The notes: a model not told the origin generated them from the letters alone. A stretch of 60,588 nt of DNA from Deltaproteobacteria bacterium (GCA_024280335.1 JAJRQI010000010.1:1-60588); one strand, 5' to 3'; positions 18,037 through 27,445 are shown, counted from the stretch's first letter. Translations and numbers: made by a program.

Positions 18037-18492
18037 CTAACGGAAAGAGCTTTTCAGCGCTTTGGCCATTTCACGATCGGCTTCTTTTTGCTTGAGAGAC
18101 TGTCGCTTGTCGCGCAGATTTTTTCCCCGGCCGATACCGATCTCAAGCTTGACGTAGTTGTGCTTGAAGTAGAGTTTTGTCGGCACCATCGCCATCCCCT
18201 TCTGCTCGGTCAGGCGGATCAGTTTGTCAATTTCGGCGTGATGCAGCAGCAGTTTGCGCATTCGGGTCGGTTCGTGGTTTTCCCGATTGCCATGCTCGTA
18301 GGGACTGATGTTCATATTATTGATGAACAGCTCGCCAGAAATAATCCGGCAGAAAGATTCCTTGAGATTCACCTGTCCGGCCCGGATCGATTTGACCTCG
18401 GTGCCGGTGAGGACAATTCCGGCTTCGAAGGTGTCTTCAATATAATACTCGTGATACGCCTTTTTGTTGGTGGCGATGATTTTAATGCCCAT
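18037..18492 (-). CDS. smpB: SsrA-binding protein SmpB
   Basis: This 151-residue protein has the SmpB core: NKKAYHEYYIEDTFEAGIVLTGTEVKSIR, then NPHEH-like NISPYEHGNRENHEPTRMRKLLLH and the C-terminal basic tail GRGKNLRDKRQSLKQKEADREM. SmpB binds the tRNA-like domain of tmRNA and delivers it to stalled ribosomes. It lies directly upstream of ssrA in the same direction. The start overlaps the end of the rseC-like gene by 11 bp, so the two are co-transcribed. Confidence 0.97.
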   Translation of the reverse strand: MGIKIIATNKKAYHEYYIEDTFEAGIVLTGTEVKSIRAGQVNLKESFCRIISGELFINNMNISPYEHGNRENHEPTRMRKLLLHHAEIDKLIRLTEQKGMAMVPTKLYFKHNYVKLEIGIGRGKNLRDKRQSLKQKEADREMAKALKSSFR

Positions 18493-18958
18493 GTTGCCGT
18501 TTGTCCGCTTCTGTGTCTGGCTGCGCCTGAATTTCGACGATGCGCGGCATGAAAACCTCCCGCTTTAAAGCGCGGGTTCCGACCCTGATACAGAGAAAGG
18601 TTCCGATCAGAAAAGCAACCCCAAAAATCGCCGACAGCAACGAAGGATCGATACCGACATCAGTCAACTCGCCAATGCTCTGACCGATCAAGGCACCGAT
18701 CAATAACCCGATTATCGGTACAATGTAAAGGATAAAGGAGGATTGCAAAAAGTGTTTGGTGCTGGTGGCGACCTTGACCCGCTCACCGATTTTCGCCCCA
18801 AGCGGATTAAAGGCCTCAACCCGCATGGTTTCGCTGTCTTCACCGATCTGACAGGCACCGCTGGAGGGGCAGTGCTCGCAGGCGCTGTTGCGTTGACAGA
18901 GAACGACAGCAATCTGTTTGCCCTTCAGTTCGACGACGGTGCCATATTCTTCGATCAT
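18482..18958 (-). CDS. SoxR-reducing system protein RseC family membrane protein
   Basis: About 158 residues from ATG 18958. The N-terminal domain has the family's cysteine cluster (CQRNSACEHCPSSGACQIG, four Cys) and a beta domain, followed by two membrane helices (LQSSFILYIVPIIGLLIGALIG and LLSAIFGVAFLIGTFLCIRVG). RseC/MucC proteins are associated with the Rnf-like SoxR-reducing system and with envelope stress control in other bacteria; no rnf genes are near here, so the local role is open. It overlaps smpB by 11 bp. Confidence 0.85.
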   Translation of the reverse strand: MIEEYGTVVELKGKQIAVVLCQRNSACEHCPSSGACQIGEDSETMRVEAFNPLGAKIGERVKVATSTKHFLQSSFILYIVPIIGLLIGALIGQSIGELTDVGIDPSLLSAIFGVAFLIGTFLCIRVGTRALKREVFMPRIVEIQAQPDTEADKRQHGH

Positions 18959-19005
18959 CACCCTGCCCTATTCTCAAAATCACACATCTTCTTCAGTGTA
19001 GCCGT

Positions 19006-20283
19006 TCAATGTACGCCAGACAACAGTGCGCGGCCCTGCATATATACCTGATCAATTTCAGCAGTTCGACCAGGGGCGATAAGATATTCGTTGATAGCGG
19101 CAACCGTAACGGGCATATCCGGCCTCAATACTTGAAAACTGCTTAGTTTGCCGACAGCCAACGAGCCGAGCTGTTGTTGCAATCCGAGAATTTCAGCTCC
19201 TCCCAATGTCGCCATTCGAAACAGGGTCGGTGCGTCGAGTTGACCGTCAAACCAGTGGTGGGCAAATGCTATCTCATCCCAGATCGACAGGCTGTCATTG
19301 CTGGCCAGGCTGTCGGTGCCGATAGCCAGTTTGACGCCGTGTTTCAGCAGCTCGGAAACCGGTGCCTTGCCGACCTGAAGGCGCTCATTAGAGCGGGGAC
19401 AAAGCACCAGTGAGCAGTCGTTTGCAGCAATCAATTCGATTTCAGGGATTGTCAATTGAACGCCATGCACAAGAATATGGCCAGAGAACAGGCCGCCATT
19501 CCCCTGCAGGTATCCGGCGGGATTACAACCGGATGCGGCTGGAAGCAGATATTCCCAACCGACTTTCGGATAGAGCTTGTCCGCCAGCGGGCCACGGCTT
19601 GCTTCGATAAACTCGACCTCCGCCGGAGATTCGGCGATGTGGGTCATGCAGCGCAAGTCTTCTTTCTTGCATTTCTGGTAAATGTCGGTCATGTACGCGG
19701 CACTGATACTGTACGGCGCATGGGGCGATAAGCCGAGTTGCAGCGGGCCGGTATGTGTGTCAGTCAGCAGCATATTTAGTTCATTCATCCGCTGGCAAAC
19801 AACGGTCGGATCCTGCCCGAGACTTTCGAGGAACAGGGTCCCTGATAACGGCGACCCCTGATATGCCTTGCGACTGGGATACTGAGAAATAATATCACCG
19901 ACCGCTCCGGTTCCGGCGGCAACTGACTGTGAGATCCCATTGGCCAGCGAGTGGGTGTACTGATTTTTGTGCAGAGTTTTTTTTACCCGGATCAGTTGCA
20001 ATATCCAGTCTACGAAATCGTCCGGGACGGCTGACTCCCCGGCTTTTTCAGCCCATTGGCGATAGTCACTCAGTTCCAGGTGGGTATGCGAATTCACCAG
20101 CAAGGGGACCATTAGGGCTTCACCGAAATCGACAATTTTGGTGGTTGGATAGGCTTTTTTTAGCTCGGCAAGAGAGCCGAGCGCGGTAATCCGGCCGTCC
20201 AGATCGAGCAACGCCCCACCTTCGACGGGCGGAGCGTCCCCGGGATAGAGCAGTCTGGCTGTGTAAATGGTGGCCAAGGTCAT
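19006..20283 (-). CDS. Amidohydrolase of the ATZ/TRZ deaminase type
   Basis: 425 residues with the metal-dependent amidohydrolase signatures: NSHTHLELS (metal-site HxH), THIAESPAEVEF, GHILVHGVQL and IGTDSLASNDSLSIWDE (metal-site Asp). This set is shared by S-adenosylhomocysteine/methylthioadenosine deaminases, chlorohydrolases and aminofutalosine deaminase. In this type of organism, which commonly makes menaquinone by the futalosine route, aminodeoxyfutalosine deaminase is one possibility, but the sequence alone does not decide. The ATG overlaps the panC stop as ATGA, so it is expressed with panBC. Confidence 0.8.
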   Translation of the reverse strand: MTLATIYTARLLYPGDAPPVEGGALLDLDGRITALGSLAELKKAYPTTKIVDFGEALMVPLLVNSHTHLELSDYRQWAEKAGESAVPDDFVDWILQLIRVKKTLHKNQYTHSLANGISQSVAAGTGAVGDIISQYPSRKAYQGSPLSGTLFLESLGQDPTVVCQRMNELNMLLTDTHTGPLQLGLSPHAPYSISAAYMTDIYQKCKKEDLRCMTHIAESPAEVEFIEASRGPLADKLYPKVGWEYLLPAASGCNPAGYLQGNGGLFSGHILVHGVQLTIPEIELIAANDCSLVLCPRSNERLQVGKAPVSELLKHGVKLAIGTDSLASNDSLSIWDEIAFAHHWFDGQLDAPTLFRMATLGGAEILGLQQQLGSLAVGKLSSFQVLRPDMPVTVAAINEYLIAPGRTAEIDQVYMQGRALLSGVH

Positions 20284-21137
20284 TCCGCTCTCTTCAGATA
20301 GCTGTTGTCGATCAGCCGGGTTTTACCAAAAAACAAGGCGAGCAACAGAACTGAATCTTCATCCACCTTGACCTGCTCTTCCAGGCTCAGCCGATGACAG
20401 ATTTTTATATAATCGATTCTCGCTGCCGATTTACTGCTGATCCTGTTTTCCAGCGCGGCAACAATCACTGATGAATCGGTCTGCCCGGCGGCAACCATCC
20501 GCAGTGCCTCGACGATTGATTGCGACAGAACCAACGCCTGTTGCCGCTGCTCAGCCGACAGATAAACATTGCGCGAACTCATCGCCAAACCATCTGGTTC
20601 GCGGAAGATCGGCATCCCGATAATCTCGACCGGTATATTCAGATCGATAGTCATCCGTCGGATCACCGTCAGCTGTTGAAAATCCTTGTTGCCGAACAGT
20701 GCCAGCTGCGGCTGGATAATATTGAACAACTTGCCGACCACGGTGGTGACGCCGCGAAAGTGTCCGGGCCGGCTGGCTCCGCAAAGCCCCTTAGTAATTC
20801 CTTCGACATCGACGAAGGTCGCATAACCTTGCGGGTACATTTCTGCGACAGTAGGCGCAAAGACAATATCGACGCCGACCACTTCAGCTAATTCGGAGTC
20901 ACAGCGCAGATCCCGGGGATAATCCTCAAAATCCTCCCCCTGGCCGAACTGGGTCGGGTTGACAAAAATCGACAGCACCAGCAGGTCACCCTGCTTGCGG
21001 CCGGCTTCGAGCAGCGACAGATGCCCCTGGTGCAAACAGCCCATGGTCGGAACAAAGACGATCCGTTGTCCGGTGGCGCGTGCAGCCTGTGCGCGTTGTT
21101 GCATCTCGGCAACAGTGGTGATGATTTGTATAGGCAT
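20280..21137 (-). CDS. panC: Pantothenate synthetase (pantoate--beta-alanine ligase)
   Basis: PanC joins pantoate and beta-alanine using ATP. The 285-residue protein shows the nucleotidyltransferase HIGH-type motif in VPTMGCLHQGHLSLL, and further family segments SIFVNPTQFGQGEDFEDYPR, FNIIQPQLALFGNKDFQQL and GLAMSSRNVYLS. I start it at ATG 21137 (MPIQIITTVAEMQQRA); the longer frame to 21203 reads through the repeats between panB and panC and adds a non-homologous tail. No clear ribosome site precedes 21137. Downstream the amidohydrolase overlaps by 4 bp. Confidence 0.93.
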   Translation of the reverse strand: MPIQIITTVAEMQQRAQAARATGQRIVFVPTMGCLHQGHLSLLEAGRKQGDLLVLSIFVNPTQFGQGEDFEDYPRDLRCDSELAEVVGVDIVFAPTVAEMYPQGYATFVDVEGITKGLCGASRPGHFRGVTTVVGKLFNIIQPQLALFGNKDFQQLTVIRRMTIDLNIPVEIIGMPIFREPDGLAMSSRNVYLSAEQRQQALVLSQSIVEALRMVAAGQTDSSVIVAALENRISSKSAARIDYIKICHRLSLEEQVKVDEDSVLLLALFFGKTRLIDNSYLKRAE

Positions 21138-21145
21138 AGGAATAA

Positions 21146-21224
21146 AGTGACGGGTGACAGAGTGACGGGTGACGAGTAAAAAATTAAATCTGTCACTGCT
21201 CACTCGTCACTTTGTCACTGCTCA
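21146..21224. repeat. Direct and inverted GTGACGGGTGAC-type repeats between panB and panC
   Basis: A 13-mer AGTGACGGGTGAC occurs at 21146-21158 and again at 21161-21173, and TGTCACTGCTCA occurs at 21191-21202 and 21213-21224 in roughly inverted sense around an AT-rich centre. The last copy runs into the panB stop codon. Such GTCAC tracts are common intergenic repeats. The insertion separates panB from panC in what is otherwise a compact operon and supplies the false N-terminal extension of panC. Confidence 0.75.
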
Positions 21225-22025
21225 TTTAAAAGAATGCTCGGGACCAGGGAAATCCCCAGCCTTGACTTCACGGATGTAGTCACTGATTCCCTGCGAAATA
21301 GCCTCGGAAATATCGGCGTAGCGTTTGACAAATTTAGGTGAATATTTATCACAGAGGCCAAGAATATCGTGGATTACCAACACCTGCCCATCGCAATCAA
21401 CTCCGGCGCCGATGCCGATCGTCGGGATACTGACGGTTTGAGTGACCTCTTTAGCCAACTCACTGGGAATTCCCTCCAGCACCATAGCGAAAGCGCCCGC
21501 CTCTTCAACGGCTTTAGCGTCGGCCAGAATTTTACGCGCCTGCACTTCTTGACGCCCCTGGACTTTAAACCCGCCCATGCGGTGGATCGACTGCGGGGTC
21601 AACCCGATATGTCCGACTACCGGGATATCGATATCGACAATCGACCGGATGGTTTCGGCAACGTGTGCGCCCCCTTCCAGCTTGACCGCCTGTGCACCAC
21701 CTTCTTTGACCAGGCGACCGGCATTGATCCGGGCATCGCGGCTATCGACCTGATAGGACATAAACGGCATGTCGGTGATAATCAAAGCCTCTTCACAGCC
21801 ACGAACCACCGCTCGAGTGTGATAGATCATCTCCTCAAGGGTCACAGGCAGGGTGTTGTCGTAACCGGAAACCACCGAGCCGACCGAATCTCCGACCAGA
21901 ATCATGTCGATTCCGGCGCTGTCCATCAGTTTGGCAAAGGGATAATCGTAGGCAGTCAGGACGCTGATCTTCTCCTGCTGCGCTTTCATCCGACCGATAT
22001 CGAGAATCGTTTTAGGTTTTTTCAC
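21222..22025 (-). CDS. panB: 3-methyl-2-oxobutanoate hydroxymethyltransferase
   Basis: PanB makes ketopantoate, the first committed step to pantothenate and CoA. The 267-residue protein has the full family pattern: KISVLTAYDYPFAKLMDSAGIDMILVGDS, HTRAVVRGCEEALIITDMPF, GHIGLTPQSIHRMGGFKVQG and TIGIGAGVDCDGQVLV. The start is GTG 22025 with AAGGGA about 8-10 bases upstream, placed only some 20 bases after the terminator of the upstream RNA candidate. It forms the pantothenate group with panC. Confidence 0.95.
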   Translation of the reverse strand: MKKPKTILDIGRMKAQQEKISVLTAYDYPFAKLMDSAGIDMILVGDSVGSVVSGYDNTLPVTLEEMIYHTRAVVRGCEEALIITDMPFMSYQVDSRDARINAGRLVKEGGAQAVKLEGGAHVAETIRSIVDIDIPVVGHIGLTPQSIHRMGGFKVQGRQEVQARKILADAKAVEEAGAFAMVLEGIPSELAKEVTQTVSIPTIGIGAGVDCDGQVLVIHDILGLCDKYSPKFVKRYADISEAISQGISDYIREVKAGDFPGPEHSFK

Positions 22026-22043
22026 AATTCATTCCCTTAAAGC

Positions 22044-22072
22044 AAAAATGCCTTCCGCATGAACGAAAGGCA
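22044..22072 (-). terminator. Terminator hairpin just upstream of panB
   Basis: On the minus strand TGCCTTtCG and CGgAAGGCA form a stem around a short loop (22049-22072), followed by TTTTT (22044-22048). It lies 19 bases before the panB start codon, so it either ends a separate RNA or acts as an attenuator of panB. Confidence 0.75.
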
Positions 22073-22317
22073 CAGGAACTTCAGCAACGGGGCGTCGCTT
22101 GAACCGGTGAAAAACCTTCCGTCCCGGTCGCTGGCGATCCAGGCGGTATGTATGCCTTGTCCTCGATAAACTAACGTATCTTGCGACACTATCTACGGAG
22201 TACAAGCCACTTAAGTGTAATCTGTTCAGTTTCAGGCTCCGGCACAGGGTTCCGGGCCACCGGCGAGATCACACGTAATGATGGGTGAAACGGAGATTTT
22301 GTCCCATCAAAAAAGCG
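22044..22317 (-). ncRNA. Candidate structured RNA or attenuator leader upstream of panB
   Basis: No gene of usual size lies between panB and the GDH gene (529 bases). On the minus strand a promoter-like pair TAGACA (22348-22353) and TATATC (22324-22329, spacer 18) is followed by about 270 bases with little coding potential and several stems, for example TGATGGG with CCCATCA near the 5' end, and it ends in the strong terminator before panB. I could not match it to tmRNA, RNase P RNA, SRP RNA, or the cobalamin or cyclic-di-GMP riboswitch motifs, and its ends do not pair as in 6S RNA. It may be an sRNA or a panB leader. Confidence 0.45.
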
Positions 22318-22365
22318 TTTTACGATATAGCATAGCCAACAATAAATTGTCTACCGCCTTTTTAA

Positions 22366-22479
22366 CTACTTTTCGGTCAACTGCTTACCATCCTGATAGG
22401 CAAAGGCTTTGCGCTGGCCAAGATCCCAATATTCAGGACATTCCGCCTTCGGCACTCGGGCGTGCTGAAAGTTACTCAT
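22366..22479 (-). CDS. Small ORF, 37 residues, hypothetical
   Basis: A short frame opens with MSNFQHARVPKAECPEYW and continues DLGQRKAFAYQDGK before its TAG. The composition looks like a real small protein (Cys-Pro-Glu-Tyr-Trp core, mixed charge). GGAG sits directly against the ATG, which is too close for an ideal ribosome site, so the start is uncertain. It lies between the GDH hairpin and the RNA candidate. No function recognised. Confidence 0.4.
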   Translation of the reverse strand: MSNFQHARVPKAECPEYWDLGQRKAFAYQDGKQLTEK

Positions 22480-22501
22480 CTCCGGGATATGAAATCAGCG
22501 G

Positions 22502-22529
22502 GGGCAGACGATCCACTCGTCTGCCCCAG
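22502..22529. terminator. Perfect GC-rich hairpin after the GDH gene
   Basis: GGGGCAGACGA and TCGTCTGCCCC form an 11-bp perfect stem around TCCAC, 26 bases past the GDH stop. No T-run follows on either strand, so it may be a weak terminator or an mRNA 3'-end stabiliser rather than a classical terminator. Confidence 0.5.
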
Positions 22530-22554
22530 AAAAGTTTGACAGGTGCACTGGATT

Positions 22555-25500
22555 TTATTCTGCCGACAAGCTTTCCAGCGAACGCAACAAAACGGTAAAT
22601 GGATGGAAATTGCGCGGTGATTCCGCCAGCAGGGAACGGTACAGCCCCTGATAGGTTCTCAGCTTCTGCCGACGCTTGCGGAAAAAACTTTGCGGATCAG
22701 CGGCGGATTCGACTGCGACCTGCTGAATCAAACGTACCTTAATCGAGTGGAGGGAACCGAGCAGAGACTCACGAGCGCGACGATCCCAGCTATCCACTAC
22801 CGGCACTTTCAGCAGCAACTGGAAAATCGCATCCCGGGCAATCTTTTCTTCGACGAAAACCTTGAGTTTTGCCAGTTGTTCAAGCTTTTGTCCCGATTGT
22901 TGAGTCATGTAAATCAACGGCAGAAAATCAGCGATATAACTCAACGCCGCGTACTTCAAGGCAATTTCCTCAGATAGCCCGGCAGCTAGCAATTGATCAC
23001 GCTCCTGCTGGCATTCCTGCCAGTTTTCTGCCGGCAGCACCTCCGGCAGTAGCGCAGAATATTGTGCAAGTTGCGCTTCGATCCGCGCCAGTTCAGTTTC
23101 ATCTGCAGGCAACGCCATTCCGTTCCCCAATGCGAACAGGCAGAAAGAGCGCAATACATCCTCAAGCTTCATCAACAGTTCATATTGGCTGACACTGGGC
23201 ATTTTGTTGTCGAGGGCAAAAACCGCCTTGCGTAACAGCGCCCCTCCCAGCAGCCCGTCGAAGACGATATATGCATTTGCCACAATCACCTGCGGCTGAC
23301 CGGTCAAACGACTGAGCGTCTGACAGAAAGTACTGCCGGCATGATCGACAACCCGGTTGGTCAGCATGGTCGCGGTTATCTCTTTCGCCAGGGGATGCTG
23401 TTTCAGCAGTTCACCGTAACGCTCGACAGCCTGTTGCGGAAAATAATCGAGCAACAACTGATGAACAACTTTATTGTCCGGCAGCTCGCTATCGAGCAAT
23501 GCACGGTAGAGGAACATTTTACTATACGCAAGCAGCACCGAAAGTTCTGGTCGAACCAGACGGTTGGGCTGACGGGCGGAAACCTCTTTGCGGCTCGGTA
23601 AAAACTCATCACGACGATCGAGAAGGCCGGAACGACCAAGTCGATCCATCAACTCCAGATAAGGTTCAACGTCACCCTGGCAGCGAATCTCATCGAGTGA
23701 AATCGACAGGGTTTGTGTGTAATTATTGCTCAGTACATCCTGACAGACCGTCTCTTCCATCTCTTCCAGCAGCGCGTAGCCATCGTCGAGGGTCTTGATC
23801 TGCCCCTCCTGTCGCAACAGTTGCAGCAGGATTTTCAGATTGACCTCATGGTCAGAGCTGTCGACACCAGCTGAATTATCGATCGCGTCGGTGTTCAGCA
23901 ACCCACCATTTTTGGCGAACTCGATCCTTGCCAACTGGGTCATGCCGAGGTTACCACCCTCACCGACGACCTTGGCACGCAGTTCCGGGGCATCCAGCCG
24001 AACGGCATCGTTGGCTCGATCCCCGGCATCCTCCTGGCTCTCTGTCGTCGCTTTGACGTAGGTGCCGATTCCGCCGTTCCAAAGCAGGTCGACCTGGGCT
24101 TTTAGCAGCAAGCGGATCAGACCGGGAACGTCAATACTCCCTTGCCGCACACCGAGCCATTCGGCAACCTGCGGCGAAAGCGGGATTTCCTTCAGCTGGC
24201 GGGAGAAAATCCCGCCACCTGCAGAGATCAAATCGGTGTTGTAATCTTCCCAACTGGAACGTGGCAGCTTGAACAGGCGCTCCCGTTCCTGATAGCTGGT
24301 TTCCGGATCGGGATTCGGATCGAGGAAAATATGTCGATGATCAAAAGCAGCCAACAGGCAGATTTTGTGCGAGAGCAGCATGCCGTTGCCGAAGACATCG
24401 CCGCTCATGTCACCGATACCGACAACGGTAAAGGGCTGGGTCTGAATGTCGTGCCCCTGCTCACGGAACAAGCGCTTGACACTCTCCCAGGCACCACGCG
24501 CGGTGATGCCGAGTTTTTTGTGGTCATAGCCATGTGACCCGCCGCTGGCGAAGGCATCATCAAGCCAGAAGCCGTAGGATTGGCTGATCGCGTTTGCGGT
24601 ATCAGGCAGGTGTGCGGTGCCTTTGTCAGCGGCGACGACCAGGTAGGGGTCCTGATCGTCATAGGCGACGATCCCTGCCGGGCGAACGATCCCTTCGGCA
24701 GTCCGGTTATCGGTAATATCGAGCAACCCGCGCATCAGGGTCTGGTAGGCCTCCTTGACGATTTCGCCCATCTGTTCCCGATCAGGACTGCTCTGCTTGG
24801 TGATAAACCCACCTTTAGATCCGACCGGAACGATGACGGCATTTTTGGTGGTCTGTGCCTTGACCAGGCCGAGAACTTCGGTACGGAAATCATCCGGCCG
24901 ATCGGACCAACGGATGCCACCGCGAGCGACCTTGCCGCCGCGCAGATGGAGTCCTTCCATCTTTGCCGAATGGACGTAAACCTCGTACAGGGGTCGCGGA
25001 GCCGGCATCTCGATCACACCAAGGGAACTGACCTTGAAGGAAAAGAAATAGTCGTCTTGATCACAACGCAGGAAAAAGTTACTGCGTACCGTTGAATCGA
25101 TCAGATTAAACAGCGTACGCAGAATCTTATCCTCATTATTATCGCTGACCTTTTCCAGTGCGGCGGCCAGTTCCATGCGAACCGGAGACAATACTTCCAG
25201 TTCACGGGTCATCAAATCGCCCCATTCGTCAGCTGGTTTGAAACGACCTTCAAAATAACGATAAAGCAACAGAGCAACATTGGCGTTGTTGATCAGGGCA
25301 AAAGCGACCCGACGCTTGGTGAACGGTGCGCCGAGTTGAAAATAGTAGTTGCGATAGCCGCGGAAAACATCGATCTGCCGCCAGGAAAGTCCGGTTAACG
25401 GCAACAAACGATGCAGGTAATCATTTTCTACTTCTCGGCTGTTCATCGCCTGCAGAGTTTCCAGCAGTAACGGCTTGATCTCTTTAAACGGCAGACTTTC

Positions 25501-27318
25501 AGAAGAATTGGCCCGAACCGCGAAACTCTTGATGTAGACCCGCTTCTCCTCTATTTCAAGGGTGAAATCAACCTCTTCAATGACGCAAAGATCCAGATTT
25601 TCTAAAAACGGCATCAAGTCGTTGAGGTAGCTTTTCTGCATGCTGTAATACTGCAGGCGGAAGTAATCTTCTTGGTCGTGAAACGGGCCCCACAGGTCGA
25701 AAAGATCCTGTTGCTCACGCAGTAAAATTTCAATATTACGCACATCGCGCACAGCAAAACGGGGATGGGTACGGGAGCGATAATCCCGATGAAATGTTTT
25801 GATATAACGTTCCCAGATATCAAAAGAATCGGCGACATAATTTTTTTCCAGCAGATCGCGAAACTTCAGTTTCCAGGGGAGCGCCAGCCGGGTCAGTCCC
25901 TGTTCCAGTTGCAATAATTCTATTTTTACCTGATCGGCCTTCAGCTTCAGGTTGAAGTGTAAACTCAAATAATCGTTCGACAGATGGATCATCTTCGAGT
26001 CACTGGAAACTGCTCTGAAATAACGCCGCAGGTAGGTTTCCATGCGCGCGATATGTTCCAGCGAGTAATATTCGTTCGGCATAATCAGCAGCAGGGTCAA
26101 ATTAGACGCAGACATGCTGGGTGCTACCACCACCTTGACACCGGCTTGACGGTGCATCTGGGTGAACGACCGCATCAGGCGTCTGAGTTCCGTGTCGCCG
26201 ATCAGGAAAAGCTCAATTTTGGGAAAGGTATTGAAAATCTGGATAGTCTTACGATAGTTGTGGCTGTCGTGCGGAATATTCAACTGTTGCTGAGCCGTTT
26301 CGATCCGTTTACGCAATGCCGGAATGGTAAAGCTGTTCGCGTCGATACTCTGTTGGGTGTAGAAACCCCAGAACGCATGTTCCCGGTAACCCCCGTTGTC
26401 GAGTATCTCTCTGAAACCGAGATAGGTCAGTCGTTCGAAACGGTGCAACGGGCAGCGCAGTTCGGTCTTTTCCAGCGCGACATCATCACCATGGCGCAGC
26501 ATCGCTGCAAGCAGCGGGGTTTCCAGTGGCACCGGCTCAACGTCTATTGAGAACGGCTGAGCATAAAACTTGCGCAAACCGAGTGCCGCCTCGGTCTCTT
26601 CCCGAATCCCCTCGTCAGTCTCGGCATCATCGTAACGGTAGCAACGACTGGCAACCGGGATGAAATTATCCTTCTGCAGCCAGTCGAACAGGTCTGTATA
26701 TCTAGCCAGATTCTCGATACGGCTTAAACTGCTGATCTGCTGTAGCGTCTTGATACGATCACGAGAAACCCTGAGGGCCACGGTCAAGATTTTCTCGATC
26801 CCCTGAACAATATCCTGAAACATCCGCACCGGCAGTTGTTCCAGTTCCATCCAGATAAACGATTCCTGGGCGAATCCGGGGTTGCTTTCTGAAATTTGCT
26901 GCAAACGTCCCTTCTCGCGAACGACACTCAGTATCGGATGACAAATTACCCGAAAATGCAACGAACGGCGATGCAGGTATTCCTGGATCGATGAAAAAAT
27001 ATGGTTGGCGTCTGGTGAGTTGCAGAATAAGAAGTAATGCCCTGGCTTTTTTTGCGGCAACAGAGAAACTTGGATTTCCTGATCCCGTTGCAAAAGAAAG
27101 TCGCCGACTTGACGTAAGTTGGCGACCGCATTTTCCAGTTCAATCGAAGCAATAAAATTGTCCGGGATAAGCTGACGAAATAATTCTCCGAGACTGACAT
27201 AGACCGGCACAGATTCTGTCAAACCTTGACGAATAAGTTCCTGTTCCAGAATCTCAGGTTGCAGGGTTCGATCCTCACCACCCGACAAGCTGCCACCGCG
27301 TGTCACCAAGACTTTCAT
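22555..27318 (-). CDS. NAD-specific glutamate dehydrogenase, large (about 180 kDa) type
   Basis: At 1587 residues this matches the large NAD-GDH class (Bac_GDH) that deaminates glutamate to 2-oxoglutarate. The catalytic region shows LHLRGGKVARGGIRWSDRPDDFRTEVLGLVKAQ followed by TTKNAVIVPVGSKGGF, then VVAADKGTAHLPDTAN and GIGDMSGDVFGNGML for the dinucleotide-binding part. The N-terminal half carries the long regulatory ACT-like region of this class. It stands alone with a hairpin after it. The gene is one of the longest in the window and shows no frameshift. Confidence 0.94.
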   Translation of the reverse strand: MKVLVTRGGSLSGGEDRTLQPEILEQELIRQGLTESVPVYVSLGELFRQLIPDNFIASIELENAVANLRQVGDFLLQRDQEIQVSLLPQKKPGHYFLFCNSPDANHIFSSIQEYLHRRSLHFRVICHPILSVVREKGRLQQISESNPGFAQESFIWMELEQLPVRMFQDIVQGIEKILTVALRVSRDRIKTLQQISSLSRIENLARYTDLFDWLQKDNFIPVASRCYRYDDAETDEGIREETEAALGLRKFYAQPFSIDVEPVPLETPLLAAMLRHGDDVALEKTELRCPLHRFERLTYLGFREILDNGGYREHAFWGFYTQQSIDANSFTIPALRKRIETAQQQLNIPHDSHNYRKTIQIFNTFPKIELFLIGDTELRRLMRSFTQMHRQAGVKVVVAPSMSASNLTLLLIMPNEYYSLEHIARMETYLRRYFRAVSSDSKMIHLSNDYLSLHFNLKLKADQVKIELLQLEQGLTRLALPWKLKFRDLLEKNYVADSFDIWERYIKTFHRDYRSRTHPRFAVRDVRNIEILLREQQDLFDLWGPFHDQEDYFRLQYYSMQKSYLNDLMPFLENLDLCVIEEVDFTLEIEEKRVYIKSFAVRANSSESLPFKEIKPLLLETLQAMNSREVENDYLHRLLPLTGLSWRQIDVFRGYRNYYFQLGAPFTKRRVAFALINNANVALLLYRYFEGRFKPADEWGDLMTRELEVLSPVRMELAAALEKVSDNNEDKILRTLFNLIDSTVRSNFFLRCDQDDYFFSFKVSSLGVIEMPAPRPLYEVYVHSAKMEGLHLRGGKVARGGIRWSDRPDDFRTEVLGLVKAQTTKNAVIVPVGSKGGFITKQSSPDREQMGEIVKEAYQTLMRGLLDITDNRTAEGIVRPAGIVAYDDQDPYLVVAADKGTAHLPDTANAISQSYGFWLDDAFASGGSHGYDHKKLGITARGAWESVKRLFREQGHDIQTQPFTVVGIGDMSGDVFGNGMLLSHKICLLAAFDHRHIFLDPNPDPETSYQERERLFKLPRSSWEDYNTDLISAGGGIFSRQLKEIPLSPQVAEWLGVRQGSIDVPGLIRLLLKAQVDLLWNGGIGTYVKATTESQEDAGDRANDAVRLDAPELRAKVVGEGGNLGMTQLARIEFAKNGGLLNTDAIDNSAGVDSSDHEVNLKILLQLLRQEGQIKTLDDGYALLEEMEETVCQDVLSNNYTQTLSISLDEIRCQGDVEPYLELMDRLGRSGLLDRRDEFLPSRKEVSARQPNRLVRPELSVLLAYSKMFLYRALLDSELPDNKVVHQLLLDYFPQQAVERYGELLKQHPLAKEITATMLTNRVVDHAGSTFCQTLSRLTGQPQVIVANAYIVFDGLLGGALLRKAVFALDNKMPSVSQYELLMKLEDVLRSFCLFALGNGMALPADETELARIEAQLAQYSALLPEVLPAENWQECQQERDQLLAAGLSEEIALKYAALSYIADFLPLIYMTQQSGQKLEQLAKLKVFVEEKIARDAIFQLLLKVPVVDSWDRRARESLLGSLHSIKVRLIQQVAVESAADPQSFFRKRRQKLRTYQGLYRSLLAESPRNFHPFTVLLRSLESLSAE

Positions 27319-27445
27319 CCAAAACTCCCTTTTTTCGGATTTTACTAGTCAGTTCAACTTGTTACACTTTGATCAGGAGTGATTAAAGTGCGTATTCAGA
27401 AATGATAATCGAAGGTCAATAGGTTAGCAAGACAAGATTAGGTAA

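Noticed and set aside
22044-22317. 6S RNA or known riboswitch upstream of panB
   Set aside because: The ends do not pair as in 6S RNA and none of the cobalamin, cyclic-di-GMP or SRP core motifs is present, so it was left as an unassigned RNA candidate.
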